Source of the DNA: Rhizobium sp. SG_E_25_P2
GTDB taxonomy: Bacteria; Pseudomonadota; Alphaproteobacteria; Rhizobiales; Rhizobiaceae
DNA length: 64,000 bases
Assembly (NCBI RefSeq): GCF_029892285.1
Contig: NZ_JARXVM010000002.1
Span: forward strand, 1-64,000
Direction: 5' to 3'
The translations under genes were made by a program, and so were the position numbers. Of this stretch, positions 51,194 to 58,707 are shown piece after piece. The first letter of the stretch is position 1. The number at the start of each line of letters is the position of its first letter. A model generated the notes under the pieces. That model was not told where the DNA came from. It saw nothing but the letters and a program-made list of their open reading frames with translations, and made no database searches.

Positions 51194-52720
51194 TCAGCTG
51201 GCCAGCTTTTCCTTCAGCCCGGCCGCATAGCGCATGATTTCCTGTTCGCTGATTTCCTCGCCTTCGAGCATGCCGACGATGCGGCCTTCGCGCATGACGG
51301 CGACGCGGGTGCAGAGGCCGATCACTTCGGGCATCTCCGAGGAGACGACGATGATCGACTTGCCTTCGCGGGCGAGCGCGGCGATGAAATGATAGATCTG
51401 TTGCTTGGTGCCGACATCGATGCCGCGCGTCGGCTCGTCGATGATGACGATGTCGGGCTCGGTCTCCATGACCTTGGCGAGCAGCAGCTTCTGCTGGTTG
51501 CCGCCCGACATGCGGCCGGCCACGACATTGCCGTCGCGCACGCGGATGTCGAAGCGGCGGCGCGCCCGCTCCATGGCGGTGGTCTCGCTGCGGGGATCGA
51601 GATAGACGGCCTTCAGATGCCGTTCGAGATTCTGCAGGGTCAGATTGACGGTCATGCCTTCGCCCAGCAGCAGGCCCTTGCCCTTGCGATCCTTGGTCAT
51701 ATAGGCGAGGCCGTGGGCATTGGCGGCGCGGATGTCGCCCGAGGGCACGGATTGGCTGCGGATCTCGACATTGCCCGTGAGGCGCGGACGCAGACCCGCC
51801 ACCGCTTCCATCAATTCGCTGCGGCCAGAGCCGATCAGGCCGGAAAAACCAAGGATCTCGCCCTTGCGCAGCTCGAAACTCGCGCCGCGCACATAGCCTG
51901 TCGTCAGGTCGCGCACCGACAGCACCACCTCTTCGTCGATATCCGGTTCGCGCTTGGAGGGGTAGAGGCTCGACAATTCGCGGCCGACCATCAATTGCGC
52001 GATCGCCTCGCCATCCATCATCGCGGTCGGGGCGGTCTTGATCCACTGGCCGTCGCGCAGCACGGTGACGCGGTCGGTCAGTTCCATGACTTCATTGAGC
52101 TTGTGGGAGACGAAAACGAAGCTCGTGCCCTTGACGCGCAGTTTGCGCACCTGATCGAACAGGATCAGCGTCTCCTCGCGGGACAGGACGGCGGTGGGCT
52201 CGTCCATGAACACCACGCGGGCGTCGCGGCTGATCGCCTTGGCGATCTCCACCATCTGCTTGTCGGCGACCGAGAGCGCGCTGATCAGCACGTTTTCATC
52301 GATATGGGAGCCCAGTTGATCGAGCACGCGGCGGGTCTCAGCGCGCATATGCTTGCGGTCGAGCATGCCGAAGCGGGTGACCTCGCGGCCGAGAAACAGG
52401 CTTTCGGTGACGGTGAGGTGGTCGGCGAGATTGAATTCCTGGTGGATGATGACGATGCCCAGCGCCTCGGCCGCGCCATTCGGCGGCAATCTCACCGGCC
52501 TGCCGTCGAGCAGGATTTCGCCGGAGGTCGGCTGTTCGTAGCCGGAGAGGATCTTGACCAGCGTGGATTTTCCGGCGCCGTTTTCGCCCATCAGCGCATG
52601 CACTTCGCCTTTGGCGAGATCGAAATCGACGCTGAACAGCACCTGGACGCCATTGAAAGATTTGCTGATCCGGCGCGCAGCCAGAACCGGCTGTCGCTCG
52701 CTCGCCTCAGGGGCCGTCAT
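51194..52720 (-). CDS. Sugar ABC transporter ATP-binding protein (RbsA type)
   Basis: A 508-residue tandem ATPase of the CUT2 class. Walker A GENGAGKST lies at about 46-54 and the Walker B region reads RVVFMDEPTAVLSREET. The second domain has GFSGLIGSGRSEL, GRMSGGNQQKLLLAK and IVIIDEPTRGIDVG. It is the first gene of the transport operon. Paired LacI operators lie 42-76 bp upstream of its ATG. Confidence 0.92.
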   Translation of the reverse strand: MTAPEASERQPVLAARRISKSFNGVQVLFSVDFDLAKGEVHALMGENGAGKSTLVKILSGYEQPTSGEILLDGRPVRLPPNGAAEALGIVIIHQEFNLADHLTVTESLFLGREVTRFGMLDRKHMRAETRRVLDQLGSHIDENVLISALSVADKQMVEIAKAISRDARVVFMDEPTAVLSREETLILFDQVRKLRVKGTSFVFVSHKLNEVMELTDRVTVLRDGQWIKTAPTAMMDGEAIAQLMVGRELSSLYPSKREPDIDEEVVLSVRDLTTGYVRGASFELRKGEILGFSGLIGSGRSELMEAVAGLRPRLTGNVEIRSQSVPSGDIRAANAHGLAYMTKDRKGKGLLLGEGMTVNLTLQNLERHLKAVYLDPRSETTAMERARRRFDIRVRDGNVVAGRMSGGNQQKLLLAKVMETEPDIVIIDEPTRGIDVGTKQQIYHFIAALAREGKSIIVVSSEMPEVIGLCTRVAVMREGRIVGMLEGEEISEQEIMRYAAGLKEKLAS

Positions 52721-52761
52721 GGTCTTCCTCCCTCACGGCTTTTCCGCCGCGTTGGCGATTT

Positions 52762-52796
52762 TGTAAACCTTTACAGGATTGATGTAAAGGTTTACA
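52762..52796. promoter_or_regulatory. Twin LacI-type operators between divergent genes
   Basis: TGTAAACCTTTACA (52762-52775) and TGTAAAGGTTTACA (52783-52796). Each is a TGTAAA-NN-TTTACA near-palindrome, they are exact reverse complements of each other, and their centres are 21 bp (two helical turns) apart. They match LacI/GalR-family operators and lie between the ABC operon and the lacI-type gene, which fits cooperative autoregulation. Confidence 0.8.
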
Positions 52797-52887
52797 TTCG
52801 GAGTGTCTGAAATTTTCGCGGCGGATCGTTTGACCTTGCCGGCAGTCTGTGTAGTTTGCAGCCGTAACGGCGGAACCGAGGACACGC

Positions 52888-53916
52888 GTGTCGAAATCCA
52901 CCCCCGCAACAATTGAAGACGTCGCCCGTCTCGCGGAAGTATCCATCGCGACGGTGTCACGCGCGATCCATACCCCGGAAAAGGTGGCGAAGGAAACCCG
53001 TCTCAAGGTGACGCAGGCGATTGCGATCACCGGCTACACCACCAACGCCATGGCCCGCAGCCTCAGGCTCGGCCGCTCCAACATGATCCTGGTGGTGGCG
53101 CCTGATATCGGCGATCCCAATTTCTCCAACATCCTGATCGGGCTGGAAAACGAGGCGCGCGCGCATGGCTATGGCGTGCTGATCGGCCATACGCAGAACG
53201 ATCCGCAACGCGGGCTGGAATATCTGAAATTCCTGAATTCCAACCAGGCGGCTGGAATGATCCTGTTCACCGGCATCCTGCCCTTTGGCCACCAGACCAT
53301 GACCGCGCGGCTGCCGCCCAGCGTCGGCGTGTTCGAGCCAGTCTATAATGGCGGCATTCCCTATGTCGGCGTCGACGACGCCGCCGGCGCCCGAAAGGCG
53401 ATCGACCTGTTGATCACTGAGGGCCATCGCCGCATCGCCTTTATCGGCGAATCCCGAACAAGGCTCGGCCATGCCCGCCGCAAGGCCGGTTATGAAGACG
53501 GCATGCGCGCCGCACGGCTGGAGCTCGACCCGGGCCTGATCATGCCCGGCGACGGCACGATCGAAAGCGGCCGCCTCGCCGTCGAACAACTGTTCATGCG
53601 CGACACGCTGCCCACGGCCTTCATGTGCGTCAACGACCAGACGGCGATCGGGGTGATGCTGGCGCTGACCGCGCGCGGCTATTCCATCCCCGGCGACTTC
53701 TCCGTCACCGGCTTTGACGACGTGCCGCAGGCCACCTTCATGAACCCGACGCTCACCACCATCCGCCAGCCGCGCACCGCGATCGGCAAACAGGCGATGG
53801 CGCTGCTCTTCAAGCTGCTGCAGGACGAAAAGCCCGAGGAAACCGAGATTTTGCTCGCGCCGGATCTGGTGGTGCGGAATTCGGTGGGGGCGCCGCGCTC
53901 ACTGCCCAAGCGCTGA
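52888..53916 (+). CDS. LacI-family transcriptional regulator
   Basis: A 342-residue protein. The LacI headpiece (TIEDVARLAEVSIATVSRAI, TTNAMARSLRLGRSNMILVV) is followed by a type I sugar-binding domain (AAGMILFTGILPFG, RRIAFIGESRTRLGHARRKA, GDFSVTGFDDVPQATFMNPT, LTTIRQP). It has a GTG start with GAGG upstream. It is divergent from the sugar ABC operon, with twin operators between them, so it probably represses that operon and perhaps the glucosidase genes downstream of it. Confidence 0.93.
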   Translation: MSKSTPATIEDVARLAEVSIATVSRAIHTPEKVAKETRLKVTQAIAITGYTTNAMARSLRLGRSNMILVVAPDIGDPNFSNILIGLENEARAHGYGVLIGHTQNDPQRGLEYLKFLNSNQAAGMILFTGILPFGHQTMTARLPPSVGVFEPVYNGGIPYVGVDDAAGARKAIDLLITEGHRRIAFIGESRTRLGHARRKAGYEDGMRAARLELDPGLIMPGDGTIESGRLAVEQLFMRDTLPTAFMCVNDQTAIGVMLALTARGYSIPGDFSVTGFDDVPQATFMNPTLTTIRQPRTAIGKQAMALLFKLLQDEKPEETEILLAPDLVVRNSVGAPRSLPKR

Positions 53917-53919
53917 CGC

Positions 53920-54279
53920 ATGGGCATCGGCGCCGTCACCCTCTATGTGCGCGATGTCGAGCGGACGGCAGCCTTCTATGAAACCTATTTTCCGTTCCGC
54001 GCGCTCAGGCTGGAAGGCGACCGGCTCGTCGAGCTCGTCGCCCAGGATGGCGGCGCCAATCTGCTTGTTCATGCGGCCGGCAAAGCCCAGAAAATGGGCC
54101 AGGTTCTGGTGAAGCTGGTGTTCGATGTCGAGGATGTCGAAGGCTTCTGCCGCGACTGCGCCGCCAAGGGCCTCGTGTTCGGGCCGGCGCACAGAGCGGA
54201 TGGCTATGTGTTCGCCAATGCGAAAGATCCGGATGGCAATCCGATTGCGGTGTCGGGACGGGCGTTTGTGCGGCGGTGA
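53920..54279 (+). CDS. VOC-family (glyoxalase/bleomycin-resistance-like) protein
   Basis: A 119-residue single-domain vicinal-oxygen-chelate protein: GIGAVTLYVRDVERTAAFYE, then VFDVEDVEGFCRDCAAKGLV, and FANAKDPDGNPIAVSGRAF, which holds the usual C-terminal strand. It starts 3 bp after the lacI-type gene and is probably co-transcribed. The function (epimerase, dioxygenase or thiol transfer) is unknown. Confidence 0.85.
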   Translation: MGIGAVTLYVRDVERTAAFYETYFPFRALRLEGDRLVELVAQDGGANLLVHAAGKAQKMGQVLVKLVFDVEDVEGFCRDCAAKGLVFGPAHRADGYVFANAKDPDGNPIAVSGRAFVRR

Positions 54280-54350
54280 GGGGGCCGGACGAGGCCGCTG
54301 AGTGATTTCGGGGGCTGTCAGGCCTTTGGCAGCGTTGCACAAATCAAGCG

Positions 54351-54878
54351 TTATCTTTGCTTCTTCTCCGCATGTTTTTGTCGCGACCAGGCTTCAATGA
54401 TTGGCTCCAATATCAGCGAATGAGCACATAATTCGGTTTCCCAGTCATGCCAGTCAGTGTCTCCTGCGAATGCGATGCAACCCTCCCCAAACTGAGCGAA
54501 CGACACCAGCGCGGCCGCGACCATTTTCCTGTCTGCAAGGTCGTGGACTACAGTCTCCAACGAGCTTGGCACAATTCCATGGCCATTCTCGTCGTATTGC
54601 ACTGGGACATTGTCTAAGGCTGCAGTACTCATCTTGTGCATGATCACTTGGATACCGTAATCGTTAAAGCCCAATTTATTCTGATACTCATCAAAAATCT
54701 TCAGTTCGGAGTCCAATACCAAACGTGATTCGCATTTCTGAAAGCTGTCCAACCAGTCCCACACCTCTTTGCGGCGGTCAGCGTCTTTCGGAGTCGCATC
54801 TATATCCGCAGGATTGGTTGGATCAGCCGCGCTTGCTGCGATTAGGACATTGGTATCAATAACATATCGCAGCTTCAT
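54351..54878 (-). CDS. PIN-domain nuclease-like protein
   Basis: A 175-residue protein with a PIN-domain pattern: YVIDTNVLIAA (Asp8), IFDEYQ (Glu64), LADRKMVAAAL (Asp116) and AGDTDWHD (Asp140/Asp142). These acidic residues are the metal ligands of the RNase fold. It is much larger than typical VapC toxins and no antitoxin gene is beside it. Its ATG overlaps the stop of the ATPase gene by 4 bp, so the two are translated together. It probably is the effector of an ATPase-controlled RNase system. The base composition is lower in GC than the flanks. Confidence 0.75.
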   Translation of the reverse strand: MKLRYVIDTNVLIAASAADPTNPADIDATPKDADRRKEVWDWLDSFQKCESRLVLDSELKIFDEYQNKLGFNDYGIQVIMHKMSTAALDNVPVQYDENGHGIVPSSLETVVHDLADRKMVAAALVSFAQFGEGCIAFAGDTDWHDWETELCAHSLILEPIIEAWSRQKHAEKKQR

Positions 54879-56161
54879 CGGGTGGTTTCTTTCTGACGCT
54901 GGAACATGAGGCGAGCTTGTTCGCGAGTCTCTCCCATGGCGTCACCGAAGAAACCATCCGGCCAATTCTTGACTCTTCCAAAATTATCTACTTCCAGTTG
55001 ACGTAACGCCGCCGACTTATTTTCCCGTTCTACAAAATACATCGAAGTATTTTCTGTGCTGGCATCTTGTTTTGCTATCAGGGTTTGCATTCGTCGAAAT
55101 AGATGTTCCGAATGCGTCTCCACTATAAACTGAATATTTCGTTTTTTGCTAATTTCCACAAACAGCTCAGCTAGTGTGGCCTGAGCTAACGGATGAAGAT
55201 GAATCTCGGGCTCTTCAAGCATGATTGTGCTTCCGCTGCGAGCGAAGAATGAGACCACCAAAACGGGAAGGACCTGAGAAATCCCAATCCCGACATCGCG
55301 GAGATTGCATTGAATGCCATCTCGATGAACAATAAGTTCATAACGGTTCGATCGGCCGTTCTGACGCACCTCCACTCTGTCAGCGAGCTTCATACGCGCT
55401 AACCAGTGAGAAACCTGATCCACGACGTAACTTCTTTCATCGCTTCTCAGAAGTGCGCTTGCCAGTAGCGCATCTATCGCGCCTCTACCATCGCTGCCAA
55501 GGTCACCAGGATTCGTTTTGTTCCAAGGGTAATCTCTTTCAGGTTTACGGCGCAGCGGTCCGAGATATGCGATCTCCTCCAGCTCTCTCCTGACGGCGAG
55601 ACTCAGGTCTTCGATAAGCTGTCCTTCTTTTTCCAAAAGCGCGATTGCGTCTGCTGAAAATGCTATCGACCTTTCTGGGGCGTAGTGTCTGCCCTTGCCT
55701 CTTGGTTGAGTTTCATCATCCACCAGAATCGAAAACGCGCCCTTTTCTCGGCGGACAGCTCTGAACTTCCGGTTTTCCGTCTGAAGAGTTAACTCTTGGA
55801 TGGTAACGCTGCCTGAAGAAGTCTGAACATACGTGCAGTCGAAGGTACCCTTCTTGATGCGGTCGGCAATTGGACGTTCGAAGTCGAAGGCTATGGAAAA
55901 CTGGCGTGCGCCTTCTCCTGATTGATGAAATACATCTTCGAAACTGCCAAAATTGAAGAGGTCGTTTATTTCATCGCCTCCGAGATTCAAGTGGATCGTG
56001 CGGTCTGGAGATCGCGCCGTCTGCTTGAGTAGCAATAAGCTCTGAATCAGGGTTGATTTCCCCGACGAGTTGGTGCCCAGCAACATAGTCACGGGTTTGA
56101 GTGCAATGTCGCCTGTGGTTTGCCATGCCTTGAAGTGGTCTAACCGTAGTCGTGTAAACAT
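54875..56161 (-). CDS. OLD-like AAA/ABC ATPase with DUF3696-type C-terminus
   Basis: A 428-residue SMC/OLD-like ATPase. Walker A is GTNSSGKST (29-37), the signature-like segment VGIGISQVLP (290-299), Walker B STIMLEEPEIHLHP (311-324), and the switch His350 is in IVETHSEHL. The end (YFVERE ... LEVDNFGRVKNWPDGFFGD) matches the DUF3696 type seen in defence islands. There is no TOPRIM domain, so nuclease activity must come from a partner; the PIN protein overlaps it. Such ATPases usually sense phage or damage and control an effector. The gene is divergent from an RNA ligase gene. Confidence 0.85.
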   Translation of the reverse strand: MFTRLRLDHFKAWQTTGDIALKPVTMLLGTNSSGKSTLIQSLLLLKQTARSPDRTIHLNLGGDEINDLFNFGSFEDVFHQSGEGARQFSIAFDFERPIADRIKKGTFDCTYVQTSSGSVTIQELTLQTENRKFRAVRREKGAFSILVDDETQPRGKGRHYAPERSIAFSADAIALLEKEGQLIEDLSLAVRRELEEIAYLGPLRRKPERDYPWNKTNPGDLGSDGRGAIDALLASALLRSDERSYVVDQVSHWLARMKLADRVEVRQNGRSNRYELIVHRDGIQCNLRDVGIGISQVLPVLVVSFFARSGSTIMLEEPEIHLHPLAQATLAELFVEISKKRNIQFIVETHSEHLFRRMQTLIAKQDASTENTSMYFVERENKSAALRQLEVDNFGRVKNWPDGFFGDAMGETREQARLMFQRQKETTR

Positions 56162-56261
56162 TGCGCCTCGCTCCCTTTAACGTCCTGATTATTCGCTTCG
56201 TGCTTGTAGGAACACCCTAACGATTTGATGCGGTTACGGGTAGGGTTGGAAACTGTAAATC

Positions 56262-56288
56262 TTTGTCGATATGATAAGTATCGACAAA
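56262..56288. promoter_or_regulatory. Operator-like inverted repeat between ATPase and RNA ligase genes
   Basis: TTTGTCGATA-N7-TATCGACAAA, 10-bp perfect arms (56262-56271 / 56279-56288), 101 bp upstream of the ATPase start and 98 bp upstream of the ligase start. The central position suggests common regulation of both transcripts, or a structured leader. No regulator gene is adjacent. Confidence 0.55.
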
Positions 56289-56385
56289 TCGAAGGGTACG
56301 TCGTTCTCCAATACGACATGATAGCTGGCGGTTAGGTTGCAAGTTTGCGTTGCGGTTGAAGCCAATGGCGGGGTATCAAGTAACA

Positions 56386-57009
56386 ATGAAGAAATATGGC
56401 CGCACGTATCATTTGCAGATATCTCCCGGTGCATCCAGTGATGACAAGATCATACCGTCGCCCGAAGGTCTGATGGTCACCGACCTAGTGGTCACAGAGA
56501 AGATGGACGGTGAAAACACGACCATTCACGCTGGCGGAACTTATGCTCGAAGCCCCGACAGTGCCTATCACCCGTCACGTGATTGGATGAGAGCATTCGC
56601 GGCAAGTGTCTCCCCTCAACTCGAAAGAGAAGAACGCATCGTGGGCGAGAACCTTTACGCTCGGCATTCCATCGCCTATGACAGCTTGCCATCTTACTTT
56701 ATGGGGTTCGCTTGGATCGTCGGCGATGAAGTTCAAGCGTGGGACCTCACGCTGGTTCGGTTGAACGAATTGGGGATCACACCCGTACCCACGCTGTATC
56801 GAGGACCTTTCGGGCCGGGTCTTTTCGAAGATTTAGCAGTATCATTAGACACACTTAGCCAGGAAGGATACGTGGTCAGGGTCGCATCTTCCTTTCGCGA
56901 ATCTGAAATGCCGTTCCGGATGGGGAAATTCGTCAGGGCCAATCATGTACGAAGTGAGAAGCACTGGAGGAGCACCGCAGTGATTCCCAATCGCTTGAGC
57001 GGTAATTAA
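56386..57009 (+). CDS. RNA ligase family protein
   Basis: A 207-residue nucleotidyltransferase-fold ligase without extra domains. Motif I is EKMDGEN (Lys39 as the AMP-bound lysine), then Arg55 (YARSPDS). Motif III-like GENLYARHSIAYDSLP (Glu88) is followed by FMGFAWI, motif IV EGYVVRV (Glu160), and motif V GKFVRANHV (Lys181). The N-terminus MKKYGRTYHL...SPGASSDDK fits the ATG at 56386; ATG 56365 is an alternative. The pattern is that of small bacterial RNA ligases that seal nicks in RNA. It stands divergent from the ATPase-PIN pair, with an inverted repeat in the shared promoter region. Confidence 0.85.
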   Translation: MKKYGRTYHLQISPGASSDDKIIPSPEGLMVTDLVVTEKMDGENTTIHAGGTYARSPDSAYHPSRDWMRAFAASVSPQLEREERIVGENLYARHSIAYDSLPSYFMGFAWIVGDEVQAWDLTLVRLNELGITPVPTLYRGPFGPGLFEDLAVSLDTLSQEGYVVRVASSFRESEMPFRMGKFVRANHVRSEKHWRSTAVIPNRLSGN

Positions 57010-57200
57010 CACTCTCTATCTCCAACCCAACGTCACGGAACCAGCGCATCATTTGCTATTGTGAGATCAGGCAGACCAGATAGCCTGTGATGTCTACAAA
57101 GTCTTCTGTTGGCACAGCGCCGCCCTTTGCCCCAACTAGTTCAGAACTCACCAAAGCTCGTATGAAGGCGGCGTCGCCGCCGCCTCCCATTTCTCCCGCC

Positions 57201-58508
57201 TCAAACGTAGCGGTTGACCACGTTTTCCAGCAATTCCTGCTTGCCGGATTTCGGCTGCGGGTTGATGTCCTCGGCTTCGACGCGGGCGGCGATGGTTTCG
57301 AGGCTTTCGGAGGCCAGCATTTTCTGGTTTTCGGGCTTGGCCCAGCCGGCGTAGCGGGCGTCGAGCGGGCCCGACAGCGCCTTTTCCTCGATCATCGCGG
57401 CGGCGGCCTTCAGGCCGCGGGCGCAGCAATCGATGCCGCCGATATGGCCGATCAGCAGGTCTTCGGCGTCGAGCGACTGGCGGCGCAGTTTGGCGTCGAA
57501 ATTGGTGCCGCCCGAGGTGAAGCCGCCGGCCTGCAGGACCTGATAATAGGCCAGCGCCATTTCCGGAACATTGTTCGGGAACTGGTCGGTGTCCCAGCCG
57601 GACTGGTAGTCGTTGCGGTTCATGTCGATCGAGCCGAAGATGCCGAGCGCATTGGCGAGCGCCAGTTCATGCTCAAACGTGTGGCCGGCGAGGATGGCGT
57701 GGCCCTGCTCGATATTGACCTTCACTTCCTTCTCGAGACCGTAATTCTTGAGGAAGCCGTAGACGGTGGCGACGTCATAGTCATACTGGTGCTTGGAGGG
57801 CTCCTGTGGCTTGGGCTCGATCAGGATCGCGCCCTTGAAGCCGATCTTGTGCTTGTATTCCACCACCATGTTGAGGAAGCGGCCCATCTGGTCCAGTTCC
57901 TTCTTGAGGTCGGTGTTGAGCAGCGTCTCATAGCCTTCGCGGCCGCCCCAGAGCACGTAGTTTTCGCCAGCAAGCTTGTGGGTGGCGTCGAGGCAGGTCT
58001 TCACGGTCGCTGCGGCGAAAGCGAAGACTTCGGGATCGGGATTGGTGGCCGCGCCCGACATATAGCGGCGATGCGAGAAGAGGTTGGCGGTGCCCCAGAG
58101 CAGCTTCACGCCCGATGCCGCCTGCTTTTCGGCGAAGTAATCGACGATCTCGTTGAGGTTTTTGGTGTTCTCGGCGAAATTCCTGCCTTCCGGGCGCACA
58201 TCGGCGTCGTGGAAGCAGTAATAGGGCGTGCCGAGCAGCTGGAAGAATTCGAAGGCGACATCTGCTTTGAGTTTTGCCGCTTCCATGGTGTTTTCGAACC
58301 AGGGACGCTCAAACGTGTTGCCGCCGAACGGATCGGTGCCCGGCCAGACAAAGGTGTGCCAATAGGCGATGGCGAAGCGGAGATGTTCCTCCATGCGCTT
58401 GCCGAGCACGATTTCGACGGGGTTGTAATGGCGATAGGCCAGCGGATTGGTCGAGCCTTCGCCTTCAAATTTGATCTTTTCGATCGTGCCGAAAAAGCCA
58501 GTTCCCAT
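57201..58508 (-). CDS. xylA: Xylose isomerase
   Basis: A 435-residue enzyme, the normal length for the class II xylose isomerases. The catalytic region is [11 protein letters not shown] with His100 and Asp103. The metal-binding segment is [18 protein letters not shown], followed by [19 protein letters not shown] and [20 protein letters not shown]. It converts D-xylose to D-xylulose in the cytoplasm. AAGGAG lies upstream. It follows xylB on the same strand across a palindromic repeat element. A GC-rich hairpin around 57170-57190 may end transcription. Confidence 0.97.
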   Translation of the reverse strand: MGTGFFGTIEKIKFEGEGSTNPLAYRHYNPVEIVLGKRMEEHLRFAIAYWHTFVWPGTDPFGGNTFERPWFENTMEAAKLKADVAFEFFQLLGTPYYCFHDADVRPEGRNFAENTKNLNEIVDYFAEKQAASGVKLLWGTANLFSHRRYMSGAATNPDPEVFAFAAATVKTCLDATHKLAGENYVLWGGREGYETLLNTDLKKELDQMGRFLNMVVEYKHKIGFKGAILIEPKPQEPSKHQYDYDVATVYGFLKNYGLEKEVKVNIEQGHAILAGHTFEHELALANALGIFGSIDMNRNDYQSGWDTDQFPNNVPEMALAYYQVLQAGGFTSGGTNFDAKLRRQSLDAEDLLIGHIGGIDCCARGLKAAAAMIEEKALSGPLDARYAGWAKPENQKMLASESLETIAARVEAEDINPQPKSGKQELLENVVNRYV

Positions 58509-58563
58509 AGTGTTTGCTCCTTGGTTTGGTGTTCGTGGTGGTCTGTCAGGTGGTTGATGGAGG

Positions 58564-58702
58564 GTGGTGGCCCCTCATCCCCCTGCCGGGACCTTCTCCC
58601 CGTAGAACGGGGAGAAGGCGGATGTGGTGATGACGGTGCTCCATCATCCTTCTCCCCGCTTGCGGGGAGAAGGTGGCGGCAGCCGGATGAGGGCCCGCCA
58701 CC
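58564..58702. repeat. Intergenic palindromic repeat element
   Basis: Two hairpins, CCTTCTCCCCG-N5-CGGGGAGAAGG (58592-58618) and CCTTCTCCCCG-N4-CGGGGAGAAGG (58648-58673). They lie within a long outer inverted repeat (GGTGG...CCCTCATCC at the left, GGATGAGGG...CCGCCACC at the right). Elements with CCTTCTCCCCG-type palindromes are common between genes of rhizobia. Position between xylB and xylA suggests an mRNA-processing or attenuation effect, which is inferred. Confidence 0.75.
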
Positions 58703-58707
58703 GAAGT

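Noticed and set aside
50142-52810. Long + strand frames opposite the ABC permease and ATPase genes
   Set aside because: Shadows of the minus-strand genes. Composition is dominated by repeats of D, A, H and R without structure.
54351-54878. PIN protein as a VapBC-type toxin
   Set aside because: No small antitoxin gene is adjacent, and the protein is longer than usual VapC and coupled to an ATPase.
54351-56161. ATPase-PIN pair as a Septu or retron system
   Set aside because: No HNH nuclease, reverse transcriptase or msr/msd-like RNA was found nearby, so these named systems do not fit.
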